Positions 11,201 through 23,662 of a stretch of DNA of 64,000 nt are shown piece by piece. The stretch is taken from contig CM119266.1 of assembly GCA_051294375.1 (NCBI GenBank), positions 2,037,380-2,101,379 on the forward strand, in the 5' to 3' direction. The stretch is from Paraspadella gotoi. Lineage: Eukaryota > Chaetognatha. The notes below the pieces were generated by a model that did not search any database, was not told where the DNA came from, and saw nothing but the letters and a program-made list of their open reading frames with translations. Each line of letters starts with the position of its first letter. Position 1 is the stretch's first letter. The position numbers and the translations under genes were made by a program.

Positions 11201-14200
11201 AAACAAAGAAAGTAGTCTTAACCAAAAAGATAAGGAAATAGTTAAACAATTACTAAATATTTTATTTACAACCAAAGCAGAACTTAAATCACATTCTGTT
11301 TTGGCACTAGATCGTCAGAATATACTTAGAAAATGCAATACGCTTTACTACAGCCCTATCAAAAATAAAAAAATAGCTTCAGACCTCTTTTTTGAAGTGT
11401 CATCTGAATTATCTCCAGAACTTATAAAATATTTATCAATACCTAACATGGAAACTCAAATAATGAGTCAATTCATTAACCCTTTGCATCCAATTTATAA
11501 AGAATTTGGACAGAAAGTGAATCTTGTTACAAGATTAAAAAATATTCTAGAAGATTACCCCAAAGATTATGGTATTTTTAAAGAATTAATTCAAAATGCA
11601 GATGATGCTGAAGCATCAGAGATTCATTTTATCATTGATCAAAGAAATCTGTGCCTTCAAAATATTTTTCACAATAGCTGGAAAAGAGCTCAAGGGCCAG
11701 CCCTATTAGTGTATAACAACAAGCCATTCTCAGAAAAAGATTTTGAAGGAATCCAAAACATTGGACTTGGTTCAAAAATAAACGATTCTAATAAAACTGG
11801 ACAATATGGGATTGGTTTCAATTCAGTTTATCACATAACAGATGTGCCTTCAATTCTTTCTGATGATAAAACATTAGCAATAATGGATCCATTATGTGAA
11901 TATGTCCCAACTGCAAATAAAGGTTCTCCAGGAGCATTGATTGATACACATGATTGGAAAAATGAATATTCAGATGTATATGACGGGTACTTGCCTCAAT
12001 TTTTTACTTTAAAAGGAGGAACTATGTTTCGTCTTCCTTTACGCATCAAAGATAATTCTCTAGGAAAGCGGTGTTCAATAGAAGAAATTGAAGAATTGAA
12101 AAAACTTTTTATTGTTGAAGCGGAAAAATCTTTACTCTTTTTAAAGTGTTTAAAAAAAATAAGTTTTTCAACAATAGCTAATAGTAAAGATACATTGATC
12201 GATAAAGTTACATTTTGTATTGAGATAGAAAAAGATAAACAAGATGAATATGAAAATTTTTTGGAAAAATGTAAAAAAAATAATATAAAACTACAAGATA
12301 AATCAATTACCATGAATAAAATTCCATTTTTCTATTTACTATATACAGCAACGACTTTTGCAGTTGATTGTTATTCAAAATCTACCAACAAGTGGTATAT
12401 TGTCCAAGGCTATGGAACCACTGAGAAAGATATTACCCAAAGCTTGCTAGAAAGTTTAAAAAAAGATAAAATGACTTGGACACCGAGAGTCGGTGTAGCT
12501 GTTTCACTGAATAAAAAAAGTTTTCAAAATGACCAAAAAAAAATATTTTGTTTCTTACCAATACCTGTAACTACAAACCTACCAGTTCATATAAATGGAC
12601 ACTTTGCTATAGATTCATCACGTAGAAACCTGTGGCAATCCTCATACAACAATTCATTTCAAGACGAGTGGAATAATCTTCTATTAAACAAATTAATACC
12701 ATATTGTTACTTACATCTTATGATGGAATTGAGATATGAGGTCCTTCATCTTGAAGATTACTGGAAATTGTTTCCACTTCAACATCAATTAGACAATTCT
12801 TGGAAGGTGGTATCAAAAGGATTTTTCAGTTTGATTGAACAAAAAAATCCCCCTATTTTTATGACAAAAGCTTCTGGCAAAAGCTGCCCATGGGTATCAG
12901 TTATGGATGAAAACTCTGATTATAACGAAACTATAGGTTTTTTTTCTAATAGCCTTGATCCAGGTCTTGAATCAATTCTTCTTAATGTTGGACTGCCAAT
13001 CATAAATTTTACTCCAAATTATAAAACTGACTGGTTTTTACAAAACTTTGATTCAAAAGTACTCATTATTAATCCATACCACCTATCAAATTTCCTTCTA
13101 AATCATACAGCTAATTTTCAATCTCAGCTACCTTTAATGATTACTGATACCCCCTTCCAGAACACTAAAGTCATTGAAGCTATTATTTCCTATCTAATAA
13201 AAGACGAGGAAGTCTCTCTAGAAAATTTACCTTTAAATATAACACAGGATGGAATGCTTAGTACTTTTAATAAAAAGATTTATGTCAGTAGTTTTGCAAG
13301 TTTATTTCCAAATAATGCAAATCTTTTTACACATTCAGATATTTTCAAATTTCTTAAGAGTTCTGGCTTACTTGAAAGAAAATCTGTTTCACAGGTTTTT
13401 TGTTATTTTAAAATTCCTGAATTTCAAATGCTCTTTCAGGAAGAATTTTCAGATTATGCTCAAGGAGAACCAGTGTTACCCAAGCACAATATAAATTGGT
13501 TGAAAACTGTTTGGGATTTCATTTCCTTGAACATCCCAAGGCGTTCAGATCTGAACTATAGTTTGGATGACTTTTTAGCTTTACAAAAGTTTAGCCTAAT
13601 TCCGGCAGAAAAAAATGGAAATATAAAATGGTATCCAATTTCTTATGCTAAAACTATTTTTTTGGCTCAATATGGGGATATGTTGTATGAAACTATTAAG
13701 AAAAAGCAAGGCCTGATTCTTAGTTTTCAAAAACAGATATTGAAAGATTTAGTGGCTAGAGAGGACAACCCTGAATCAATGATTATTTTGTTGGAAAATA
13801 TGTTTGATGACCAAACAATCGAATTATCATCTCTGGATTATTATAATATTCTAAAATACTTAAATTATAATATAAAAAGGCTTTTAGACCAAAATTTAAT
13901 AAAAAAAATAAAGTTTTTCCCAATATTTAAAAGACTTGATGATAATTATGTCAGTATCAAAAATAAATGCCCAATCATTGTGATGGGATGTAAAGTTTAC
14001 AGTGAAATTGAAAAATTGACTGAATCAAATACAGTCTTTTTGCAATGGACTATTTATAATGATCTTTATAAAAGTTTACAATTTGAAGAGATTGATGAAA
14101 TAGAGTTTTATCAACGGTTTGTTTTACCTGTATTTACAAGTTTAGAAAACAAAAGTAGAATATTCCATTTAACCCGTATGAATGACATTTTAAAAAAGCT

Positions 14201-17200
14201 ATTGGCTGAACCAAAAGCAAGTCAAAGCAAACCTAAGCAAATTTTTTCTAAGACACTTTCTAGTGCAAAATTGATTGAATTTAATGGCAGCTATGTGCAA
14301 TGCTCACAATTTTTTGATCATAATATTAATTTGTTTTCAAAATTCGGAAAAGTAACAGACTTGCTTCTTCCTGAAGTTTACAGAAAACATGATTTGTATA
14401 CATTGATGAAGCATAATGGATTGCTTGACGACTGTAGTAACTCAAAGTTGCTAGAACTGTGCGAAGTTTTAAAAATAATTCCTGATCTACATGAAAAAAA
14501 ACAACTGGGTATTATATTACTTGAATTTATATTTACAAGACATAATGAAAAATTGCTGAATGATATGAATTTTTGGAATAACTTCTCAGAAAAAGAGTTT
14601 ATCATTCCAGAACCAACAATGGATAGTAATTTTATATTTACTCAGTTAACACACTCTATGTGTTTTAAAAATTCTGTTCCACCCTATTATAGGGATATTT
14701 GCTTCAGTACTTGCAATGTATTGCCTCAATATGCTTTTGAAATCATTCCACCGAAATATCTAAAATACCTAATAGTTCTGCCAAACCCTGATGTTAGGAG
14801 TGTTATTGCCCATATGAAAAATTTACTTCATGAAGAAGAATTCCAAAAACCAGAAAAGAAATTAACTTCAAAGAGAAATACAATACTAAATAATATATAC
14901 AGCTTTTTGGTAAGTAATATGAATAAAATATCTCAAATCGAACATGAATTACTTACAGATATTCCTTATGTTTTGGTGAACAATAATAGTATGCTTGTTT
15001 TAGCAAAACAAGTTGTTCAGCATCTAAACATGAGCTATTATTATTTATATCCCTGTCCCTGTGAAAACTGGGGCTATATGCAACTATTTATGAAGCATGG
15101 TTCCACGATAAACATATCTCTTGATCAAATTGCTTTTTCTTTGGAGATGCTCTACAAGTTTAAATCCCAAAATCAAGCAACGGATTCTGAAAAAAGCTTT
15201 GTTTCAAAAGTGTTAAAAGAAATTCTTAATCAGCTAAAACAAGGAAACAAATTTGAAACTACAAAAAATCTATATCTACTTTCAGAAGAATCTAAGTTCT
15301 CTAAAAGCACTGATTTATTTATAGCTCAAAATACAGGAGACATTGATCCAGATAAGTTACTCTTTGTTGGTTCTTTGAATTCAGATGAAATAAGGCATCT
15401 ATGCCATTTTTTGCCAGAAAACCTTAAACCTAAATCTGTTCAACAATTTACAAATGAAGTTATAACGTACTCAAATAAATGTAATTTGGATACAAAATGT
15501 GAAGGTCGGCAGAGTGTTTACTTAAAGCTACGATCCAAAGAGTTTATAGAATCTCTTGTGCGACTTGCCATTGATAAAAAAATTATTGAAGGATTCCCTA
15601 TTTTTCATCAGTTGAAAAAAATATTTAATACTTCTGAAGTCATTTGTGTGCAGAATCTGTCATCTGAATTATTGGAACAAAACAAACAAATTTTAAGCAG
15701 TGAAAAATTTATTCATTATGATTTTTCAGGTGGTATCATATCAATATATATTGAGCATGCCTTTTACGAAGATGATAATTTTTTTTCTAAACTATCGGAA
15801 AATTTGATAGAAATCTTAGAGGAAGTGGATGTTAAAGTTGAACCAAAAAAAATACCAAAACTATCCTATTTACTTAAATGTGCAAATAATGAAATCCATG
15901 CATTTTTAGATAAAGACAGAATAGATTCCTGGTTCAGTGAAAATCCTGGGAAAATTCTTGATGTAGAACTACCTAAATTTGAAATGAAGGAAAGTATGTA
16001 TCAAGATCAAGCAGATCCAGAAATTCAAGCTGAGATCACAACCTGGTTATTTGAGATTAAAAATAAGTTTTCCCAAAATATACCTGATATGGTGAGCGCG
16101 TTTCAAAAACTTTGGGTTAATACGAGAACAAAAAAAAGTTTCTTTATAATGCATTTTTTAGAAAAAAAAATTAAAGATATATTTGAAGAATTGCATATAG
16201 CTGATTTCAACAATGTTCACAAAAATTGGGTAACACAATATACCATAGATCAAACCAGATACTTCAAATTTTTAAAAAGTTATTCAGATAATAACACAGT
16301 AAATGATTTAGCTCAATCAGATACAATTCTACATCATTTTTTAGAGGAGAAAGGACAAAGTGGATGCGAGATTTCAAGAGACATTCATTGGCTCCTTTGG
16401 CAAAGTAAAGTTTCAGAAAATGGAAATTTAGATTTCACTCCATTTTGTAATGGAGAAGCAATTGGATACCGAAGGTCAGAAAAATACTTTTATGCCAAAA
16501 TAATTGAGGTTTCTTCATCAGAAGAAAACATATGGAACAGAAAATTCAAGATAAAATGTGGAGATGATATAATTGATGCTCACTATACTGAATTGTTTCA
16601 TTTTCATGATTCTAATTCAATAACTTTTTTAAATCCGATTGACCAAGATTTCGCTCAGAAACAAGTAGAAACCATTTTTAGTGAATCTGATTCTTTTCCA
16701 CTGCAAAAATCTATTAACCGAATGATATGCGAGAGCTGGAGTCCAGAACGACATCCTCATGATCAAGCAACAGCCAAATTAGTTTTTAATCATGTGCAAA
16801 ATCTTATTGGAAATTCCCCTTTTGCTGAACATTTGGATTACTGGAATGCTACTTGTGAAGATGTGTTTGAAACTGTAAATATCGTAAGAAAACACGTCAC
16901 ATATGTTTATAAAACAAGAAGTAGATCAAGTCCCAGAAGAAGGCCACGACAAGGAGTTTTGCAAAATCCATTTGTAAAAACTTACCAAACATTTTTTGAG
17001 GACTTCAGTCCGTCTCCATCCCACATACAGAGTATAAGACCTACTGATGAGTACAAAGTTTGGGAACGACAAGCAAAAATTGATTTTGAGGCTTCACATA
17101 TGGATAATTTTAATTGTTGGACAGTCTATAAATGTTATCAGGTAAACAAGTGGTTTTTTTTTACCCGCACCCTCATTAAAAATAATTGGTTTTAATGTTT

Positions 17201-17662
17201 TATAATAGGCCGTCGAAAAATTATTGAAGTCTGTCCTTTTCAAAGAAGGTTCAATTATTAAAAATCAGACGACGCTGTATAGTCATAATCTGATACAAAT
17301 ACGACTGCTTATCAGTGACAAGGATCTGAATAAAAGTCTGATATCTCCCATTCAAGAGGTAACATATGTTTTATGCAATTTATATAATTAAAATATCATT
17401 AAATGATTAAGATAATCTAGATTTCAAAAATATCAACAGAAGTTAATTTGGAACTTCTTTCTTATAACAAATTTTGATTATACACGTTATTTTTTGACAG
17501 CTTCAATTGCTTTTACGCAATGACCAAATCATGCGTTACCCCGATATTGCTGATCATCCTTCCACTCCATCCGATATCATTTCTGATGAAATGACAGAAA
17601 AAGTAAAGAGCTTAACTGCAGAGGTATTTCAACTCGTAGAGAAAGGTTGTGTCCTGAACTAA
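5233..17662 (+). CDS. Sacsin-like GHKL-ATPase/HEPN giant protein, complete
   Basis: Four coding exons join in phase: 5233-5402, 8561-17141, 17209-17358 and 17501-17662 (stop 17660-17662), giving 3020 codons plus stop. Two sacsin-type repeats begin with GHKL (Hsp90/Bergerat) ATPase modules. The first has ELIQNADDAGA near residue 43 and GRFGLGFN near 112. The second has ELIQNADDAEA near 1061 and GQYGIGFN near 1138. A J-domain-like stretch lies near residues 2770-2805. A HEPN domain covers about 2885-3015 (WERQAKIDFEAS, YKCYQAVEKLLKSVLF, MRYPDI). Human sacsin is about 4579 residues with an N-terminal ubiquitin-like domain and three repeats; this protein has two repeats and no ubiquitin-like part. 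Sacsin family members act as chaperone-like proteins linked to proteostasis, mitochondria and the cytoskeleton; a role here is inferred from family. Exon 1 is GC-rich while the giant exon is AT-rich. The start is the first ATG after the acceptor at 5176-5177 and gives MSDSEDDLFE directly before repeat 1. Confidence 0.9.
6565..8484 (+). mobile_element. HINE/DINE-1-like Helentron element, outer copy
   Basis: This element lies in sacsin-like intron 1. Its 5' end is ACAAGTTTGAGCAAACAATG followed by TCGGATCTGCC. It carries an A/T-rich minisatellite of TTTTTCAACTT-type units, then two core blocks (about 8010-8110 and 8160-8280, on the strand opposite to the inner copy). It ends with a hairpin-forming region and GCAGATCCGAC. 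It is interrupted by a second copy at 6901-7623. Non-autonomous Helentron-associated elements are known for subterminal inverted repeats, a 3' stem-loop and internal tandem repeats, all seen here. No transposase or helicase gene is present. Confidence 0.6.
6901..7623 (-). mobile_element. HINE/DINE-1-like element, inner nested copy
   Basis: Read on the minus strand, it starts at 7623 with ACAAGTTTGAGC, passes an AATT-rich array (7430-7600) and two core-block units (7385-7257 and 7205-7096), and ends in a perfect 8-bp stem hairpin (GGATCTGC, loop, GCAGATCC) closing with CTAA at 6901. It lies inside the minisatellite of the outer copy. Joining the flanks recreates a normal minisatellite unit, consistent with insertion in a T run without target duplication. 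Confidence 0.65.
11500..12000 (+). other. Sacsin-like: second GHKL ATPase module
   Basis: This segment encodes LKNILEDYPKDYGIFKELIQNADDAEASEIHF, then GPALLVYNNKPFSEKDF and TGQYGIGFNSVYHITDVP. It repeats the motif order of the first module. The Glu and Asn of the N-box and the glycines of the lid are intact, so nucleotide binding is plausible. Confidence 0.85.
16700..16815 (+). other. Sacsin-like: degenerate J-domain-like segment
   Basis: INRMICESWSPERHPHD followed by AKLVFNHVQNLI lines up with the DnaJ-like region that precedes HEPN in sacsins, where the Hsp70-activating HPD tripeptide lies after a Trp. Here the matching residues are S-P-E (16740-16748, residues 2784-2786). Confidence 0.6.
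17046..17662 (+). other. Sacsin-like: C-terminal HEPN domain across three exons
   Basis: The domain starts at DEYKVWERQAKIDF in the giant exon, continues with AVEKLLKSVLFKEGSIIK and HNLIQIRLLI in 17209-17358, and ends with RYPDIADHPSTPSDIISD in 17501-17659. All junctions are phase 0. In sacsin HEPN mediates dimerisation and binds nucleotides. Confidence 0.8.
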
Positions 17663-18140
17663 CTCTTTATGAAATAATGCCTTTCTTTCTTTTTCTTTTG
17701 CCAATACTTTATTTTTGCTAAAATTACCTTACAAGCACTGATATAAACTTTTGATAGAAATTTTGTTTTTCTAAGTATGCATGTCTATTGTCTAGTATAT
17801 TTAGTAGAACTGCTTTTTAAACAAAACTTTTTGTGATTGTAGAGACTTTACTGGCATAATGTGAAACTTCATCGTGACAACCATGATAAAATACATGTGA
17901 TAAATTTCAGATTATGTATTTTTCTAGCGAAGGAAATTTTGAAGATGTATTCATTTGCAAACCTTTTAACCATAATTCTTGTAAATATTGTCATGTATTT
18001 TCGCCGAATAAAATCAGTATGATTTTTATTGTTTGTATCATTTCGTCTATGCAACCATAAAATTTAAAAAGCTTAATGATAGTCGGTTTTGAAATTTTCG
18101 GTTTGGCATTTGTATGATCTATAATACAACATATTTTCGG
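17663..18140 (+). other. 3' flank of the sacsin-like gene
   Basis: AT-rich DNA without coding signal. AATAAA at 18007-18012, about 345 bases after the stop codon, is a plausible polyadenylation signal. Confidence 0.45.
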
Positions 18141-18149
18141 ACAGGCTGT

Positions 18150-18300
18150 AATATCGTGTTACAGGCGGGTTAAGCGCCCCGTCCCTCTTAACTGCTAGGC
18201 GGCCACCGGCTAGAACCCCGGACCTTTGGCTTGGAGGCGAATGACTGCCTCCGGCACCAATGGCCGCTGATGAACGGTGGTGATTTTAGTCCACCCTAGA
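18150..18300 (-). repeat. tRNA-derived SINE-like element
   Basis: This is a GC-rich patch in AT-rich surroundings. On the minus strand TGGTGCCGGAGG resembles an A box and GGGGTTCTAGCC resembles a polymerase III B box. They are separated by a strong short stem (GGAGGC / GCCTCC). It does not fold as a full tRNA. A SINE head or tRNA relic is the likely reading. Confidence 0.4.
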
Positions 18301-18718
18301 GTCTTCTTTATTTAGTTTTTTTTTTAAGAGGTCAAATTTGAAACTTTATCAATTCAATTTTCCAACTTTTTCTGATGATTAAACAGTACTTAAAATTAAA
18401 GCGCAAATAAATATGAGGTATGTAGCACTTTCTCTCCTCTTTAAAGTGAAATATAATTTAAGTTAATTCAAATATCAAAATACCACTGAGAGCTAAAAAA
18501 TGTAAATCAAGGGTATTAAAAAAGTAGTTAAGCATAAGTGATATTATTGTTCAAAGTCTCTAGGGTGAAGGGACTCTGAGATATCCCCACAGGAAATGTT
18601 GCAATTGAGAAAAATCATATTGTAAAAGAGAGAATCAGAACGAGAGATTAAATTAAATTGAAAAAAAATATATATGTTCTGTTTTGACTAAAATCGTATG
18701 CTATATGTTAGGTAATAC

Positions 18719-18722
<4 letters not shown>

Positions 18723-18754
<32 letters not shown>

Positions 18755-19520
18755 AGAAGCCCCATTCTGCCGTGAATAAATAAGGTAACGCGTCGAGACG
18801 TGGGCTTTTACCCCGGATGTCAGAACGGCTTTCTAGTTAACGGATGTAATTGAAAATAATGATTTCATATCGGAGAATTATAATTCGATAGTTAAACTTG
18901 GCTTCGTATTATTTAAAAATGAATCACCTCCGGATCACGAACGAATGCAACCGATGAAATCATCGACCCGTGAATCCTGTGAGAGTTTATTGGAACTGGA
19001 TCCAATGTTGTGAGTTTCGTTGTCATTGGTAGCGTTAATATTGTATAAAGAAAACAGATTCGGGTCAGTTAAAGCGGACATAATATTAACGTAATATTAA
19101 CGTGTATTATAATGGGAAAAGAAAGATGGGAGGGGGTGTTTCTCATGTTGACTCATTCTCGCGTTTTCCGTCCATTGTTGCGAGAGAGAGAGAGAGAGAG
19201 ATAGATGTAATGAAATATAGGAGGGAAAGGGAGAGGGCAGAGATGAAGCAAGGAAAGGGAGAGCAGAGAAATAGAGAGTGGTAGGGAGAGAGGGACAGAG
19301 AGAGAGCGAGCGAGCTGTGACCGATCCCGGTGAAAGTGAAATAAAGAAGAGAAATAGAGAGTGGTAGGTAGAGAGAGACAGAGAGCGAGCGAGCTGTGAC
19401 CGATCCCGGTGAAAGTGAAAGAAAGAAGAGAAATAGAGAGTGGTCGGGAGAGAGAGAGGCAGAGAGAGAGCGAGCGAGCCGTGACCGATCCCGGTGAAAG
19501 TGATGGTAACCGATGTCGAT
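18723..19520. repeat. GA-rich region with an ~80-bp tandem repeat, three copies
   Basis: (GA)n tracts lie at about 18723-18752 and 19182-19203. From about 19260 to 19510 a unit containing GACCGATCCCGGTGAAAGTG occurs three times (starts 19319, 19398, 19483), separated by AG-rich spacers. Open frames through it are repeat artefacts. Confidence 0.75.
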
Positions 19521-19781
19521 TCGCGACCCAAAACACGAAACCAACGCGAAAAGTAGAAATAGAAAGAAACAAAACGAAAATAAAAAAGAAGAAAAAAGAA
19601 TTAAAAGGGAAATAAAAAAAAATACGTGAGGAGTGAGGCCGACGAAAAACGCAGTCGAAGCGAATTTACGTTTCCGACTCCGGACGAGAAATCAATGAGA
19701 AACAAAACCCATGACAATAATTCAATATTAATTTTATTTTAAATATATACATCAAAAATCCTTATTTCATCGCCTTACGGG

Positions 19782-22700
19782 ATGGAAAATTCTACGAAAT
19801 GTACGACCATTGACATGGTAAGTTTTGGAATTCGTCCACAAGGTAAGTCTAAAAAAAAAATAAACAGCAATCTTAATTGTTAAATTGTGTAATAATAGAA
19901 ATTCTAAAACCCCACGATTGTCGAACCAAAAGTTTTTATTTCGGCCTCTTACACCAATCTCCAGTCTCCAGTCTCACAGTCTCACAAAACAATATAGTAT
20001 GGCAACGGGGAGACGTGTGTGACGCCTGGGGTGTGAGGCATCTTCCGACAGCTGGCGCTGCAGTGACCACTGGTGTTTATGCCGACACCGTCACACTTTA
20101 ACAAGTGTGTCCCTGAGGGGGTTGAACCCGGAACTCACGGTTGGTGAATGAGTACTGAGTTGTCCATTGTCCAAGTCAATGGGACGAGCTAAGTTTCTCC
20201 AAGCTATACGGGAGGCGAATTTAGGATTCGCCACAATAGTTTTAAATGATAATTATGATAATTTCATGTATTATAAAATAGAAAACTTTTTCTTTTTAAA
20301 ATTAAAGTCCTCCACTAATTTTAGTCAAGCGTTGATTTTATACTTCATTTTCATCCACTACATCAACTTTAATCCACCACATCATTTTCATCCACTACAT
20401 CAACTTTAATCCACCACATCATTTTCATCCACTACATCAACTTTTATCCATCACATTTTCCTAATCCATCACTTTAATTTCAAAACACCTCAACAAATTT
20501 AACCCCCTCACATTTTCATCCACCACATCATCTCCAATCAACCGCATCATCTCTCATCCACTACATCACCACCCATTCTTCCCATCACCATCCCCTCCAC
20601 CCTCAGTCCGCCGCCTCCTCTCCCCAGCGCCGCGCGTCTCTCTTGGCGTCTAAATTCCGGCGCCGCGAATGCGTCGTCTTCGTCGCCGAAACGAAAGACG
20701 GCGCCGCCGACGACGAGAAGCGGCGCGACGTCACTCCGGAAGTGGGCGTGGCCGGTGACGTCCCGAAGGAGACGAAAGGGGAGGAGGGGGAGAGGAAGGA
20801 GAAGAGGGAAGTGGAGAGGGAGAGAGAGGGTGAGTACTGACTACTGAGTAGAGAGAGAGAGAGAGAGAGATGTCGATTCTTCAGAAAGGAATACATAATA
20901 AGTGATACATAATAAGTAATACATAATAATTAATAACACTTCAGTGAGTGATTAATTAGTGATTAGTGATTAGTTATCGGTCTTTTCTTTAATCCCTAAT
21001 GTTTTGGTATATTTTAGTGAAAACTTTTCACGCTTTTGACAATTGCGCCGGATCTTACTGGTCGGTCGCCATGTTAGATTTTTTTTTCTCTTTTCAGCAG
21101 AATAGAACCGTCGAGATTCCCCCATCTCCATCACGCATTTCTATTTCCCCTACTGCTCACCCCACCCCACTCTCCCTCCCCAAATTTTCCAACCCACCAA
21201 GCCTGGCTCCCCTCCACCTTCCTTCATCCTTCTCCGCTGGAGCAACCCTTCCGCTCCCCTCGGCCCGCCCGCTTCTCAAAGGAATCCACTCAGACTCGCG
21301 CGCCGACGCCGCCGACGCCGCCGACGCCGCGGACGACGATGCCTCGACTTCGGCGTCGACGAGCGACTTGGAGTCGGAATCCGGAGTCGATGATCTGGAG
21401 GAGAGACGGTGTTGCTGCGGAAGGCTGGAGTCGGGACACGGAGTCGGGATTGTGGGTGATGGAGTTGGGAGGTGAGGTTTGGCAAGGTGTGAAGTTTTTG
21501 GGCAATAGGGTAAAAGTCTGGAGATGGGCGTTGGGTAGGCCGAGGTTAAACCGGTAATTAACGGGCTTGATAGGGTGGTAAGCTTGATGATTGTTTTTTT
21601 GTTTTACCCAAATCAACTTATGAGTCATTATGAGGTTAGGCAAGGACCCACATGTCTTTTTTTGTCTTGCAGCTCCGAGGTCACGTGGACGTGCGAGTCC
21701 TGCACCGCTCTTCATCCGACTAACGCCTTCGGAAGTCTGCAGTTCTTCGTCAACGACAGGCCGGACAAAAGCACGACGCTGCGACACGAGTAAATGATAT
21801 GATAGTTGATACCTGAATGTTCGAAATTAAGCTAATAATAAATGAGTAAGGTTATAAGATTGTAATTTCAAAATATCTAAAAGAATTTTAATTATTTTTC
21901 GCATTCAGCTATATTCGCCTGGCTCTGCCTGACGACTTTGATGGACCCGAAGGCGCTGAGTTTATGGAGAACGTCTCCGCCTGGTTGACGGGCGTCTGGG
22001 GACTCAAGCCGCCCTCTCTGGTCCTCTCTATCAAAGGGCCGATGGAAGGTGAAAAGTTAATCATTCGTTTTTTTTATTCATTAATTCAGTTATTTATTTC
22101 ATTCGTTCATTCATTCGATCAGGCTGCGCAGAGCCCAACAACATCTTCCACCTTGACGACGCTGTTGAAGAGCCACTCCAGCAGCTTCTCCACTCGGTGC
22201 TGGAGAAAACCTCGGACGTCTGGATCCTCACCTCGGGACTCTGGGACACACTCGGCGATCTCGTCGGGAAGAGCGTCAAGGATTTTAGTCTGACGTCGGA
22301 GGAGCGCAACGAAGGAGTCGGGGTGAGTGATTTTAGGTTGGAGGTGAGTGATTGGAGCGTGGGATGAGTGATTCAAAGCTCGGGGTTTAGTGATTTGAGT
22401 GTCGTGGTTGAGTGATTTTAGGTTGGGTGAGTTATTGGAGAGTTGGGATGAGTGATTCAAAGTCGGGGTTAGTGATTTGAGGTCGTGGGAGAGTGATTTT
22501 AAGCTCGGGGTGAGTGATTTTAAGTCGGGGTGAGTGATTTTAAGTTGGGGTGAGTGATTGGAGGTCGTGGTGAGTGATTTTAAGTTGGGGTGAGTGAATG
22601 GAGGTTGGGATGAGTGAATTCAAAGTGGGGGTGAGTGATTTGAGGTCGTGGTGAGTGATTTTAAGTTGGGGTGAGTGATTGGAGGTTGGGATGAGTGATT

Positions 22701-23627
22701 CAAAGTCGGGGTGAGTGATTTGAGGTCGTGGTGAGTGATTTTAAGTTGGGGTGAGTGATTGGAGGTTGGGATGAGTGATTCAAAGTCGGGGTGAGTGATT
22801 TGAGGTCGTGGTGAGTGATTTTAAGTTTGGGTGAGTGATTGGAGGTTGGGATGAGTGATTTCAAAGTCGGGTGAGTGATTTGAGGTCGTGGTGAGTGATT
22901 TTAAGTTGGGTGAGTGAATGGAGGTTGGGATGAGTGATTCAAAGTCGGGTGTGAGTGATTTGAGGTCGTGGTGAGTGATTTTAAGTTGGGGTGAGTGATT
23001 GGAGGTTGGGATGAGTGATTCAAAGTCGGGGTGAGTGATTTGTAGGTCGAATGCGTGAGTGATTTTAAGTTGGGTGAGTTGATTGGAGGTTGGGATGAGT
23101 GATTCAAAGTCGGGGTGAGTGATTTGAGGTCGTGGTGAGTGATTTTAAGTTGGGGTGAGTGATTGGAGGTTGGGATGAGTGATTCAAAGTCGGGGTTAGT
23201 GATTTTAGGTCGTGGTGAGATTGAAATCGCAGTGAGTGATTTGGAGTCGGTGTTATGATTTGAGATTTCAGAATGATTCGAGGTGAAGTGATGACTCACC
23301 AAGGGTCTGAAAAGAAATCAGAAAGAATCCGCAACGCAATTTGTCAATTTTCCAAACCCAGGCCTTTCTCTTTTACCCAGGTAACCCTAATCGGGACGGC
23401 GCCGTGGGGCGCGGTGGCCGAAGCCGAGACGTTGGAACGGCGGGACGACGCTGCGGCGCCATCGACGCCGCTGCGAACGCCTTACCACGTCCCTTCGAAA
23501 ACCGGCGCCGCCAAACATCGACTCTTGAATCCGAATGTGAATGGATTTTTTCTCGTCGACGATGGAACAATTGGGAAAGACGAAGGAAGCGCGGAGGAGT
23601 TCCGTTTGAGGCTGGAGGAGGTTCGAA

Positions 23628-23662
<35 letters not shown>

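Noticed and set aside
22320-23230. Regularly spaced repeats resembling a CRISPR array
   Set aside because: Units are contiguous without unique spacers, lie in an intron of an animal gene and have no cas genes nearby.
22119-23302. Minus-strand frames rich in NHSSQPPITHPN repeats
   Set aside because: Antisense translation of the splice-donor minisatellite; the plus-strand TRPM exons and intron explain the region.
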